From NCBI RefSeq assembly GCF_017874255.1, contig NZ_JAGGLD010000007.1, forward strand, positions 104,272-168,271: a DNA stretch of 64,000 nucleotides, given 5' to 3'. How positions within the stretch are numbered: position 1 is the first letter of the stretch; the number at the start of each line of letters is the position of its first letter. Shown piece after piece: positions 48,939 through 59,890 of this stretch. A program made the translations under genes and the position numbers. The notes beneath the pieces were generated by a model, which was not told where the DNA came from, searched no databases, and was given only the letters and a program-made list of their open reading frames with translations. The DNA is from Paenibacillus shirakamiensis. GTDB lineage: Bacteria > Bacillota > Bacilli > Paenibacillales > Paenibacillaceae.

Positions 48939-49667
48939 TCATTTATTGGGTCGTACACCTATGACCACTCTTCGGTTAGGCTCTTCGCCTTTGCTGAACG
49001 TCTTTACATCAGGATGATCTTGAAGAATAGAGTGTATCACTTTACGCTCATGGGAAGACATAGGTTCAAGCACGACTTCCTTACGTGTTCGAATTACTCG
49101 TCCCGCAAGGCGTACGGCTAATTCTTCTAATGTCTTCTTTCGGCGCTCCCGAAAATTCTCAGCATCTAGTACTAAACGGATAAAACTATCCGAGTAACGA
49201 TTAGCTACAATGTTAGCTAAATATTGAAGCGCATCGAGGGTTTGTCCTCTTCTGCCAATGAGCAGCCCAAGATCAGAGCCAGAGATGTTAAGAACTGCAC
49301 TGTCCTTGCGGCGTGCTATCTCAACTGTCACCTGTAGTCCCATACTTAAGCCTACTTCCTTAATAAATGACGCCGCCTCTTGATAAGGATCTATCTCTTG
49401 TTCTGAAGCAACGGGTGCATCCTGCTGGGTAAGCGTGGGCACCTGCACAACTTCGCTAGAGCTATGAACCTTAGGCGTCTCTGTCATGGAATCTACCAGC
49501 AACATAATTTCTACCTTCGCCGCTTTGCCTCCAAACAGACCCAGGAATCCTTTTGACGGCTGCTCTAATACTTTCACGGCGACTTTGTTCTCGGTAGTCC
49601 CGAGCTTGGCCAATCCTTGTCTTACAGCATCTTCAATGGTTTTTCCTGACGTCACAACTTTGCTCAT
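48939..49667 (-). CDS. jag: RNA-binding protein Jag (KhpB)
   Basis: 242 residues: a Jag_N domain with the KGFLGLFGGK signature (about 39-48), a linker, a KH domain (GSDLGLLIGRRGQTLDALQYL, about 130-150) and an R3H domain (EPMSSHERKVIHSIL). With KhpA it binds RNA and influences cell-wall synthesis and division. It overlaps yidC by 4 bp. Confidence 0.96.
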   Translation of the reverse strand: MSKVVTSGKTIEDAVRQGLAKLGTTENKVAVKVLEQPSKGFLGLFGGKAAKVEIMLLVDSMTETPKVHSSSEVVQVPTLTQQDAPVASEQEIDPYQEAASFIKEVGLSMGLQVTVEIARRKDSAVLNISGSDLGLLIGRRGQTLDALQYLANIVANRYSDSFIRLVLDAENFRERRKKTLEELAVRLAGRVIRTRKEVVLEPMSSHERKVIHSILQDHPDVKTFSKGEEPNRRVVIGVRPNK

Positions 49668-50542
49668 TTTTTCTTGTTGGCCTCCTTGTTGGTGCCTCTA
49701 GCCGGTGTGCCGGCTTTCAAGTTTGAACCTCCACGCTTTGACTTACCTCCGTCGGCTACGGCAACTACACTAGCTGCTGCTGTTCCCGCAGGCTTCTTAT
49801 AAAGGAAGTAATTTTGCACGATGGTATAAATATTACTATAGAACCAGTACAGCGGAAGGGCTGCCGGGAAATTGTAAGCCATAATAAAGATTAATACAGG
49901 ATAGATGAACATCATGAACTGCATAGGTCCTTGCATTCCTGCTGGATTCATATTCGACATCATCTTCGTCTGAACAAAAGTACTCAAAGCCGCAAGTGCC
50001 GGAAGGATGAACAAATGGTCCGGTTTGCCAAGTTCTAACCATAAGAAAGAGTGTTCACGAATTAGCGGATTGTACACAATTGAGTTATATAGAGCGATGA
50101 AGATTGGCATCTGAATGATCAATGGGAAACAACCAGCCATAGGATTTACTTTATTTTCTTGGAAAAGCTTCATGGTCTCCTGCTGTTGAAGTTGAGGATT
50201 ATCCTTATGCTTTTCTTTAATTTTAGCAATTTCAGGCTGAATAGCTTGCATAGCTCTGGAACTCTTCACTTGCTTCAAGGTAAGCGGTAAAATTATTGTA
50301 CGTACAATAAGCACCATCACGAGAATCGCAAAACCGTATTCTCCACCGAACCATTCAGCAAAGGTATCCAAGGCAAGTGAGAAGTAGTACACTACATTTG
50401 CTTGCCAGAACGATCCATTTTTCAGATCCGCGGTTGAGGTTGTATGGCTAACATTGGATCCACATCCCGCAAGTATAACAAGCATGCCCACCGCAAGTGC
50501 GATAAGAAGCAACTTGCGTTTATTAAATTTAATTCGCGACAC
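49664..50542 (-). CDS. yidC: membrane protein insertase YidC (SpoIIIJ type)
   Basis: 292 residues. A lipoprotein signal with lipobox LAGC (Cys27) is followed by the YidC core with five membrane helices, including MKLFQENKVNPMAGCFPLIIQ. It inserts proteins into the membrane, and the SpoIIIJ paralogue is needed for forespore signalling in B. subtilis. The start is GTG with GAGGGG 7 nt upstream. The basic C-terminal tail is typical. Confidence 0.96.
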   Translation of the reverse strand: MSRIKFNKRKLLLIALAVGMLVILAGCGSNVSHTTSTADLKNGSFWQANVVYYFSLALDTFAEWFGGEYGFAILVMVLIVRTIILPLTLKQVKSSRAMQAIQPEIAKIKEKHKDNPQLQQQETMKLFQENKVNPMAGCFPLIIQMPIFIALYNSIVYNPLIREHSFLWLELGKPDHLFILPALAALSTFVQTKMMSNMNPAGMQGPMQFMMFIYPVLIFIMAYNFPAALPLYWFYSNIYTIVQNYFLYKKPAGTAAASVVAVADGGKSKRGGSNLKAGTPARGTNKEANKKK

Positions 50543-50616
50543 TTCAAAACCCCTCTCTTTACACTTTCCGTCAGCCTAAATCATACCATAATTATATGCA
50601 CAAAGAAACAAGCCTA

Positions 50617-50967
50617 TCAAGGGCGTAAAGCCCTTACAAGACCTGCTTTGCGAAGGGCATGAAGCACGCTTTTTTCGAGTTCTTTATATTCCATAGTAAT
50701 GGCACCTTTTCTTACAATGAAGATAATATCTACATGTTCACGGATTTCCGCTTTATGTAGTCGAACAATTTCTTTGATTAATCGGCGCATCCGATTTCGT
50801 ACCACGGCATTACCTATCTTTTTGCTCACAGAAATGCCCAATCTGAAATGTTCAATATCATGCTTCACAGACCAATAGACGACTAACTGGCGATTTGCGA
50901 ACGATTTTCCATACCGATAGACTCGGCCGAAGTCCGCTCTATTTCTTAAGCGCAGCTTTTTGTGCAC
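50617..50967 (-). CDS. rnpA: ribonuclease P protein component
   Basis: 116 residues, strongly basic, with the RNR motif in NAVVRNRMRRLIKEIVR (about 53-69). It is the protein cofactor of RNase P in tRNA 5'-end maturation. It lies 75 bp behind rpmH, with a hairpin between them. Confidence 0.97.
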   Translation of the reverse strand: MHKKLRLRNRADFGRVYRYGKSFANRQLVVYWSVKHDIEHFRLGISVSKKIGNAVVRNRMRRLIKEIVRLHKAEIREHVDIIFIVRKGAITMEYKELEKSVLHALRKAGLVRALRP

Positions 50968-51010
50968 GACGTTCTCCTTGCCTTACCCATTTGATCTATA
51001 TTACGAAAAA

Positions 51011-51030
51011 AAGACCACCGCAGTGGCCTT
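51011..51030 (-). terminator. hairpin between rpmH and rnpA
   Basis: An 8-bp stem AAGGCCAC / GTGGTCTT with one G-U and a TTTTTTT tail on the minus strand. It probably ends part of the rpmH transcripts before rnpA, which needs less expression. Confidence 0.8.
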
Positions 51031-51042
51031 CACGCGCATTTT

Positions 51043-51177
51043 TTACGCACTCAATACTTTTCTTCCTTTAAGACGACGAGCAGCAAGAACTTTACGTCCA
51101 TTTTTCGTGCTCATTCTCTTACGAAAACCATGAACCTTGCTACGTTTGCTCACGTTCGGTTTGAAAGTCGGTTTCAT
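51043..51177 (-). CDS. rpmH: 50S ribosomal protein L34
   Basis: 44 residues beginning [20 protein letters not shown] and ending GRKVLSA, fully typical of L34. AGGGGGTG lies about 6 nt before the ATG. It marks the left edge of the origin, next to dnaA as in nearly all Bacillota. Confidence 0.98.
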   Translation of the reverse strand: MKPTFKPNVSKRSKVHGFRKRMSTKNGRKVLAARRLKGRKVLSA

Positions 51178-52258
51178 ATAGTGCACCCCCTAACAGGAAT
51201 TACTGTCTTCTTCTTACATCGTATTTCTCCGCAGAAAAAGCCTTTTTACATTTAATCATGAAATGAGTAGAAAGTCAACCAAACGAGTCAATCCTTCTAT
51301 AGAAATTAAAGACATGATTATCCACATAAACTGAATCTTTTTTTATCTAATCTTTTATTTTATACACATCTAAATGGGTGTGTATTATTTTTCAACGAAG
51401 CCGGGAAAAATTTTGTGGAAATTTTCGATATTTTCAGCCATCGTCCATTAAGCGCACATTTTCTTATGACATATTCCGTTTTTAATACTTCCATTTATGC
51501 CACTCATAGTTTCTTCAGCTAGACGAAATCTTTACATTTATCAATGGACTTCTTTTTAGTCAGGGTAGATTAATTATACCGCTCTCTCCCTCTTTTCATC
51601 CTAATGTTATAAAACACATTTTTTTACTATAGCTCTTGATGCTCTTTAAGTCTGTGATAAAGAAATGTAACTTTAAAGATTATCTTCGAAGAACTTATCA
51701 TTTATCCTGCCTTCAGCCGATGCATACTTTTATTTTTACAAATTCCCCTATTGCCGATCTTTGACCTTTCTTATCATGTACTGAATTATTCCCTTCCTCA
51801 TTTCAAAAAAAAGTTATCAACAGCCTGCTACCTAGAACTCCGTTTATCCTCTCACGTTTTAATTGCGAATTTCTTGTGCATATTTTTAATAAGCTGTGTA
51901 TAAAATTCAGAACTTAAAAAAGGGTACTGTCGAATTTTAAACAATTTATAAACAATATGTAGTGGTGTGAATTAAATTTATACACAAGTTATTGAATTTG
52001 TGGATAAAAAGCGCACTTACGTTGAAATATAAAGCTTCTTTTGCTATGATTATATTGTTTTCTGTGTGTATATCTAACTAACTTATCTTCTCTTATCAAC
52101 AGGCTGTGGATAAAATTGTGAACAATTTAAACTTATACCTTAGTATAAATTTCTCGTTTCCTGCTCATTGGGGATAATTGCTCCTAGCTTTCAGCTAATT
52201 TCGACAATCCGCGCATGGCTACGACCACATATGGAAGATGTAAAAGGAGTGACAGTCT
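51178..52258. other. replication origin, upstream DnaA-box cluster (oriC part 1)
   Basis: About 1.1 kb of AT-rich DNA without genes between rpmH and dnaA. Perfect DnaA boxes (TTATCCACA or its complement) lie at 51318-51326, 51999-52007 and 52105-52113. One-mismatch boxes lie at 51360-51368, 51814-51822, 51895-51903, 51978-51986, 52093-52101 and 52169-52177. Several boxes are within 200 bp of the dnaA promoter. The layout corresponds to incA/incB of the B. subtilis origin. Confidence 0.92.
52022..52050 (+). promoter_or_regulatory. dnaA: dnaA promoter
   Basis: -35 TTGAAA (52022-52027), a 17-bp spacer and -10 TATGAT (52045-52050). A perfect DnaA box ends 14 bp upstream and further boxes lie about 43 bp downstream, which suggests autorepression by DnaA. 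Confidence 0.7.
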
Positions 52259-53605
52259 GTGGACAGCCATACCTCTGAAATATGGCAACAAATATTATCC
52301 ATTATCCAAACCAAACTGAGTAAACCGAGTTATGATACCTGGTTCAAGGCCACGAAAGCTGTATCCATTACGGAACAGACTATTGTAATCTCTGCACCCA
52401 CCACTTTTGCCGTAGAATGGCTTGAAAGCCGTTATACCAAATTAGTGGCTACTACCGTTTTGGAAGTGTTAGACAAGCACGTAGATGTATCCTTTGTGAT
52501 CGAAGAAGCCCGACCGAATGATTTTTCGTTCCCTCAGACGCAATCGCCTCCTCCTGTTCAAATCGAAGAGACCATCTCTCACATGCTAAATCCAAAATAC
52601 ACATTTGATACCTTTGTCATTGGATCTGGTAATCGATTTGCTCATGCTGCTTCTCTAGCCGTAGCTGAAGCGCCTGCTAGAGCGTATAATCCGCTATTTT
52701 TATATGGAGGAGTGGGACTTGGCAAGACGCATTTAATGCACGCAATCGGGCATTATATTCTTGAGCATAGCCCCAGCAGCAAAGTAGTTTATATTTCTTC
52801 CGAGAAATTTACGAATGAATTTATTAATTCCATTAGAGATAATCGGGCTGAAAGTTTCCGCAACAAATATCGCAACATTGATATCTTGCTCATTGATGAT
52901 ATTCAATTTTTAGCAGGGAAAGAATCAACACAAGAAGAGTTTTTCCATACGTTTAATGCACTTCATGAGGAACGGAAGCAAATTATTATTTCTAGCGACC
53001 GACCGCCAAAAGAAATTCCTACGTTGGAAGAACGACTCCGCTCACGCTTTGAATGGGGATTAATTACGGATATTCAGCCTCCAGATCTGGAGACAAGAAT
53101 AGCTATTTTACGCAAGAAGGCTAAAGCGGAGAACTTAGATATACCAAATGAAGCCATGATGTATATTGCCAATCAAATTGATACCAATATTCGTGAGCTG
53201 GAAGGTGCTTTAATTCGTGTAGTGGCCTATTCTTCCCTCATTAATCAAGATGTCACAACCCATTTGGCAGCGGAAGCCTTAAAAGATATTATTCCGTCCA
53301 GCCGTCCCAAAATGATTACCATTCAAGACATTCAGGCGAAGGTTGGCGACTACTATAATCTTCGTATGGAGGATTTTAAGGCTCGCAAAAGGACAAAAGC
53401 GATTGCTTTTCCGCGTCAAATTGCTATGTACCTTTCTAGAGAGCTAACCGACTATTCCTTACCTAAGATCGGTGAAGCTTTTGGAGGAAGAGATCATACC
53501 ACTGTCATTCATGCTCACGAGAAAATCACTCAAAATTTGAAGGCAGATCCAGAGCTCTTCAAAATTGTAAATAATCTTACGGAGAAGATTAAAGCCTCCT
53601 CCTAA
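52259..53605 (+). CDS. dnaA: chromosomal replication initiator DnaA
   Basis: 448 residues: an N-terminal interaction domain (1-80), a short linker and an AAA+ domain with Walker [12 protein letters not shown] (149-159) and Walker [14 protein letters not shown]. The C-terminal DNA-binding domain has the signature [16 protein letters not shown]. It binds DnaA boxes on both sides of its gene and opens the origin. The start is GTG with AAAAGGAGTG 7 nt upstream. Confidence 0.99.
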   Translation: MDSHTSEIWQQILSIIQTKLSKPSYDTWFKATKAVSITEQTIVISAPTTFAVEWLESRYTKLVATTVLEVLDKHVDVSFVIEEARPNDFSFPQTQSPPPVQIEETISHMLNPKYTFDTFVIGSGNRFAHAASLAVAEAPARAYNPLFLYGGVGLGKTHLMHAIGHYILEHSPSSKVVYISSEKFTNEFINSIRDNRAESFRNKYRNIDILLIDDIQFLAGKESTQEEFFHTFNALHEERKQIIISSDRPPKEIPTLEERLRSRFEWGLITDIQPPDLETRIAILRKKAKAENLDIPNEAMMYIANQIDTNIRELEGALIRVVAYSSLINQDVTTHLAAEALKDIIPSSRPKMITIQDIQAKVGDYYNLRMEDFKARKRTKAIAFPRQIAMYLSRELTDYSLPKIGEAFGGRDHTTVIHAHEKITQNLKADPELFKIVNNLTEKIKASS

Positions 53606-53947
53606 ATCTATAAAATTTTAGCCACAATTGTACCGAAGCCTATGCACAATCTATACACATGTGAATAGGCTTAGTTTTATGTTGTTTAGAGGGTTATCCA
53701 CATATTCAGTGCCCCTACTACTACTTCTATTAATAATTAATAAATATATCATCATAAAAAGGGGTACATTTCCCCCTCTCAACAACCTATCCAACCCTCT
53801 AAAAAATGAGCTCTACATTTTAGAATATGTCCTACATCTTTAAATTATGTTTCTTCGCAAAAAAGAGATTAAATGTACATCATGTTGAACTTATAATTTA
53901 TGTCCTCAGGTACTCTAGTTTATAAAACGTCTAGGAGTTGAATTTTC
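53606..53947. other. origin unwinding region between dnaA and dnaN (oriC part 2)
   Basis: 342 bp without a gene. A perfect DnaA box (53694-53702) is followed at 53715 by consecutive triplets CTA-CTA-CTA-CTT-CTA-TTA, the form of the DnaA-trio element that guides strand opening. A run of A and T follows to about 53757. This is the incC/unwinding arrangement of Bacillus. A TATAAT at 53892-53897 may belong to a dnaN promoter. Confidence 0.85.
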
Positions 53948-55090
53948 ATGAAAATCCGTATATTAAAAAATGAACTGAATGAATCCATTCAGCATGTAGC
54001 AAAAGCTATCTCGAGCCGCACAACGATTCCTATTCTTACGGGAATCAAACTCGAAGTAAATTTTCAGGGAATGATTCTTACAGCTAGTGATACGGATATT
54101 TCTATCCAAGCTTTTATTCCTACAGAAGATGACAAAAAAACGATAGTTACCGTCGAAAGACCCGGAAGTGTAGTCTTACCCGCTAAATTTTTCGTCGAAA
54201 TCATAAAGAAACTTCCTTCTCAAGAAATTGAAATGGAAGTGAAAGAAGGATTCCAAACCTTTATTCGCTCTGGTGCAACAGATATCCAAATGGTCGGCTT
54301 AGATCCTGAAGAATTCCCTGTACTCCCAAGTGTAGAAGAAGATCAAGTTGTATCGATTCCTGGTGATTTATTACGAAACATGATCAAACAGACCGTATTC
54401 TCCATCTCTACACATGAGACGACACCTATACTAACCGGGGTTCTTTGGAATCTGAATGACAATCTTTTTAAATTTGTAGCCACAGATCGTCATCGCCTTG
54501 CTAGTCGGATAGCTCCTTTGGAAGATGCGGATAATATACGTTTTAGCAATATTGTTATTTCTGGCAAAACGCTAAATGAACTGAGCAAAATTATTCCTGA
54601 TCAGAACACTCGCGTGGATATTGTAGTAGCAGACAACCAAGTACTATTCAAAATTGATCGTGTGTTATTCTATTCACGTATTTTGGACGGAACGTACCCA
54701 GATACCTCGAAGATCATCCCAACCACATATAAGACAGAGCTCGTATTGGATACTAAAAAATTAAGCGAATCTATCGATCGTGCTTATTTGCTCTCTAGAG
54801 AAGAGAAAACAAACATTGTACGATTGCAGACGCTTGAAGATGGAACCATTGAAATCTCATCTAGTTCATCTGAGCTTGGTAAAGTGACCGAACAAATTGA
54901 TGTTGTTGATTTTAAAGGTGATCCATTACGCATCTCATTTAACTCCAAATATATGCTGGACGTTTTAAAAGTTGTCGAAAGTGAACAATTACACATCAGC
55001 TTTAACGGACCGATGAGTCCTATCATCGTTAAGCCTGTGGATGAAAGTCGCAGTCTGTATTTAATACTTCCTTACCGAACAACCAACTAA
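53948..55090 (+). CDS. dnaN: DNA polymerase III sliding clamp (beta subunit)
   Basis: 380 residues forming three clamp domains, with SSRTTIPILTGIKLE at the start of domain 1 and a C-terminal YLILPYRTTN that closes the hydrophobic partner-binding pocket. It tethers polymerase to DNA. TAGGAG lies about 10 nt before the ATG. Confidence 0.98.
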   Translation: MKIRILKNELNESIQHVAKAISSRTTIPILTGIKLEVNFQGMILTASDTDISIQAFIPTEDDKKTIVTVERPGSVVLPAKFFVEIIKKLPSQEIEMEVKEGFQTFIRSGATDIQMVGLDPEEFPVLPSVEEDQVVSIPGDLLRNMIKQTVFSISTHETTPILTGVLWNLNDNLFKFVATDRHRLASRIAPLEDADNIRFSNIVISGKTLNELSKIIPDQNTRVDIVVADNQVLFKIDRVLFYSRILDGTYPDTSKIIPTTYKTELVLDTKKLSESIDRAYLLSREEKTNIVRLQTLEDGTIEISSSSSELGKVTEQIDVVDFKGDPLRISFNSKYMLDVLKVVESEQLHISFNGPMSPIIVKPVDESRSLYLILPYRTTN

Positions 55091-55129
55091 TATCAACATG
55101 TTGATAACTGCAACTGAAGGAGCCCAATT

Positions 55130-55345
55130 ATGAAATTTGTACTTATCCACAGTGAATATATTAAGTTAGATCAATTTTTGAAACTTGCGGATTGTGTATC
55201 CACAGGTGGAATGGCCAAAGCATTACTGGAAGAAGAAGCTGTGAAAGTAAATCAGGAAATTGAACAACGTAGAGGACGTAAATTATATGCTGGAGATACG
55301 GTGGAAGTAGAAGGTCATGGAGTGTTTCAAGTGAAAGCGGAGTAA
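55130..55345 (+). CDS. rlbA: S4-domain RNA-binding protein RlbA (YaaA)
   Basis: 71 residues forming a single S4 domain: IKLDQFLKLADCVSTGGMAK and VKVNQEIEQRRGRKL. This is YaaA of B. subtilis, always between dnaN and recF, implicated in ribosome assembly. AAGGAG lies about 7 nt upstream. Confidence 0.95.
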   Translation: MKFVLIHSEYIKLDQFLKLADCVSTGGMAKALLEEEAVKVNQEIEQRRGRKLYAGDTVEVEGHGVFQVKAE

Positions 55346-55385
55346 CGCGCCCTAATGGCCGTGCACATAAGGGGGTTACCTCGTC

Positions 55386-56495
55386 ATGTTTGTTAAGAAT
55401 TTGCAGCTGCAACATTATCGTAACTACAAGGAATTGCGATTAGAGTCTTTTGGACATGTGAATTTGATGATTGGACGCAATGCCCAGGGCAAGACGAACT
55501 TGCTAGAGGCTATGTTTGTGCTTGCTCTGACCAAATCCCATCGAACCTCAAAAGACAAAGAATTAATATCTTTTCAAGAACAAACTGCCTATCTTGGTGC
55601 AGAGGTAGATAAGAAGTATGGAACTATTCAGCTTGAGCTAAGGTTATCTTCGCAAGGGAAAAAAGCGAAGATTAATGGGCTTGAACAGCGCAAGTTAAGT
55701 GATTTTATTGGAGCGCTTAATGTAGTGATGTTTGCACCCGAGGATCTAGAGATCGTAAAAGGCACCCCTGGAATACGCCGCCGATTTCTAGATATGGAGA
55801 TTGGGCAAGTTACGCCTAGTTACCTTTACCATTTACAGCAGTATCAAAAAGTATTAATTCAGAGAAATAATATGCTCAAACAATCGTATGGCAAAGTTAG
55901 CGAACTGGGTTTGATGCTGGATATATGGAATGAGCAACTCGCTGAACATGGTGTTAAAATTATTAAAAAACGGAAACAATTTATACGTAAGCTGCAAAAG
56001 TGGGCTTCGGATATTCATCATGGGATTACGAATGGCCTCGAAAGGCTTGAACTATCCTATCTGCCTTCCTTTGGCGATGCTGAAGAAGAAGATGAAGCTG
56101 TCTTATTGCAGCAGTTTATGATAAAGTTATCACAAATGAAGGATCAGGAAATCCGCCGTGGGATGACCCTTTCAGGGCCTCACCGAGATGATATAACCTT
56201 TTATATCAACGGAAAAGAAGCTCAGACTTATGGTTCACAAGGTCAACAACGAACGACCGCTTTATCCCTCAAATTAGCTGAGATTGAGCTTATACACGAG
56301 GAGATTGGAGAATATCCTGTTCTTCTGCTAGATGATGTGTTGTCTGAACTAGACCCTTATCGGCAGACGCAGTTGATTGAGACCTTTCAAAGTAAAGTGC
56401 AGACGTTCATCACGGCTACCGGCGTGGAGACCCTCCAGACCAATAAGCTGAAGGATGCCAGTATTTTTCATGTCCAAGAAGGACAGATACAATAG
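55386..56495 (+). CDS. recF: DNA replication and repair protein RecF
   Basis: 369 residues of the SMC-like ATPase family: Walker A MIGRNAQGKTNLLEA (about 28-42), signature TLSGPHRDD, and Walker B VLLLDDVLSELD. It loads RecA at gaps during repair. AAGGGGG lies upstream of the ATG. Confidence 0.98.
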   Translation: MFVKNLQLQHYRNYKELRLESFGHVNLMIGRNAQGKTNLLEAMFVLALTKSHRTSKDKELISFQEQTAYLGAEVDKKYGTIQLELRLSSQGKKAKINGLEQRKLSDFIGALNVVMFAPEDLEIVKGTPGIRRRFLDMEIGQVTPSYLYHLQQYQKVLIQRNNMLKQSYGKVSELGLMLDIWNEQLAEHGVKIIKKRKQFIRKLQKWASDIHHGITNGLERLELSYLPSFGDAEEEDEAVLLQQFMIKLSQMKDQEIRRGMTLSGPHRDDITFYINGKEAQTYGSQGQQRTTALSLKLAEIELIHEEIGEYPVLLLDDVLSELDPYRQTQLIETFQSKVQTFITATGVETLQTNKLKDASIFHVQEGQIQ

Positions 56496-56519
56496 AGTTT
56501 TCAAGAACGGAGGATAGCC

Positions 56520-56771
56520 ATGTACATTCATTTGGGTGGAGAAAAAATTATTTCTTCCACGGAGCTTGTGGCTATATTTGATATCTCCATTGAGAAGTCC
56601 TCAAAAATTTCTAAGCAATTTGTTACACACGCGATTAAAGAAAAACAAGTTATTTATATTAGTGAAGAAGAATCCAAATCAATCGTTGTTACAAAAAAAG
56701 TCGTCTATTATTCGCCTATATCTTCGGCGACATTGAAGAAGCGGGCGAATCATTTTGTGGCAAATGCTTGA
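56520..56771 (+). CDS. remB: extracellular matrix regulator RemB (YaaB)
   Basis: 83 residues starting MYIHLGGEKIISSTELVAIF, the DUF370/RemB pattern. RemB contributes to biofilm matrix gene activation in B. subtilis. It sits between recF and gyrB as expected, with GGAGGAT before the ATG. Confidence 0.94.
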   Translation: MYIHLGGEKIISSTELVAIFDISIEKSSKISKQFVTHAIKEKQVIYISEEESKSIVVTKKVVYYSPISSATLKKRANHFVANA

Positions 56772-56778
56772 TAACTAA

Positions 56779-58716
<1,938 letters not shown>

Positions 58717-58729
58717 ATTCTTTTATACG

Positions 58730-58752
58730 AAGGCCACATCTATTGTGGCCTT
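58730..58752. terminator. bidirectional terminator between gyrB and the ATP-grasp gene
   Basis: A 9-bp perfect stem AAGGCCACA / TGTGGCCTT with T runs on both sides, placed between two converging genes. Confidence 0.9.
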
Positions 58753-58753
58753 T

Positions 58754-59536
58754 TTATTTTTTACTTCCAGAGTAACGGCCATAGGCTATCGCGTAACGTC
58801 TAATTTTACTGTAGATATGTTTATCCTTTAGAAATTTAAAGGGAAAGAGTGCCGGGAGGGTATTCACCTCTAGAATCCAGGCTTTAAAATCGTGATCTAT
58901 AGCGATATCCAGACCAATTTCTTTAATATTTGGATAGACCTTCTCTAATTGATAGCCCACCTGAGTTCCTAATTGGCGTAATTCTGACATCGCTAATTGG
59001 AGTTGACTAGAATTCATATGCTTCCCTAAAAGAAATTCAACAGGATATGTTGTCCCCCCACTGTGATGATTGGTAATAATTTTTTGTAAAGCAGCGACGC
59101 GGCCAATGTATCCCGTGGTCTCCCATTTGCGTTGCAAATTTTTTTGGGCAAGCACACGAATATCAAACTTCCGTCTTTGGTGTTTTAAAAGATAAATGCC
59201 TTGTTGAATTAAGTATTCTTGGCCTTTGATTTTATCCATAATTGTTTGATGGAGCCCCTCAACAGAGTTGAATTCCTCGGTTTGAATACCAGATTTTAAT
59301 TTATAGAAGAATTCTTCTTCTTGATCTGTTTGCTTCGACAATTTTTCAATGCACATCACTCCATTTCCGTAAGTCCCACGATCTGGTTTGATGTAGATCA
59401 TTGAATACTCCAGCAATAATTGATTCAATTCCTCTGCCGAATATTTGCGGGTTTCCGGAATATAAGGGAGTAGACTTGACCTTTGCTGAAGAACTAAAGT
59501 CTTTTGCCATTTGCTTGCAATTCGCTGGATAATCAC
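58754..59536 (-). CDS. YheC/YheD family ATP-grasp protein
   Basis: 260 residues from a GTG at 59536 that has AAAGGGATGA about 7 nt upstream. The frame could begin at a TTG nine codons earlier, which has no site. ATP-grasp motifs are IYIKPDRGTYGNGVMCIE, RRKFDIRVLAQ and a C-terminal DIAIDHDFKAWILEVNTLP with the metal-binding E and N. The family includes spore coat-associated YheC/YheD; the substrate is unknown. It is on the lagging-strand side, inserted between gyrB and gyrA. Confidence 0.88.
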   Translation of the reverse strand: MIIQRIASKWQKTLVLQQRSSLLPYIPETRKYSAEELNQLLLEYSMIYIKPDRGTYGNGVMCIEKLSKQTDQEEEFFYKLKSGIQTEEFNSVEGLHQTIMDKIKGQEYLIQQGIYLLKHQRRKFDIRVLAQKNLQRKWETTGYIGRVAALQKIITNHHSGGTTYPVEFLLGKHMNSSQLQLAMSELRQLGTQVGYQLEKVYPNIKEIGLDIAIDHDFKAWILEVNTLPALFPFKFLKDKHIYSKIRRYAIAYGRYSGSKK

Positions 59537-59890
59537 GACGAATTCATCCCTTTCTATGGGCAATAATGCAAATCATAAAAGCATGAAAAACATAGGACAG
59601 AAGAGAAAAACAATGATATAATTATAAGATATGGGGATTTTCTAAGTTTTTTGGGGAATTCAAGAGTTATCTGTATATACAGTGTATGTTATAGGGGAAG
59701 AATGGGAGTGGACACTTCCCTATTTTTTAGGTATTTGCATACGTATTAGCGAGCTGAATAGAGAACGTTTAATTGTACTTGGTTTGTGAAAGTAATATAA
59801 TTAATGTTATCGGTTTATGAGTATTTTTAAGCTATTTATAGCTTTTTCCTATATATATTGACGTAGGGAAGACACTTAAGGAGGTACAAC
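59537..59890. other. spacer upstream of gyrA
   Basis: 354 bp without a gene. It contains the gyrA promoter at 59773-59801. Confidence 0.6.
59773..59801 (+). promoter_or_regulatory. gyrA: gyrA promoter
   Basis: -35 TTGTAC (59773-59778), a 17-bp spacer and a perfect -10 TATAAT (59796-59801), about 90 nt before the gyrA ATG. Confidence 0.75.
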
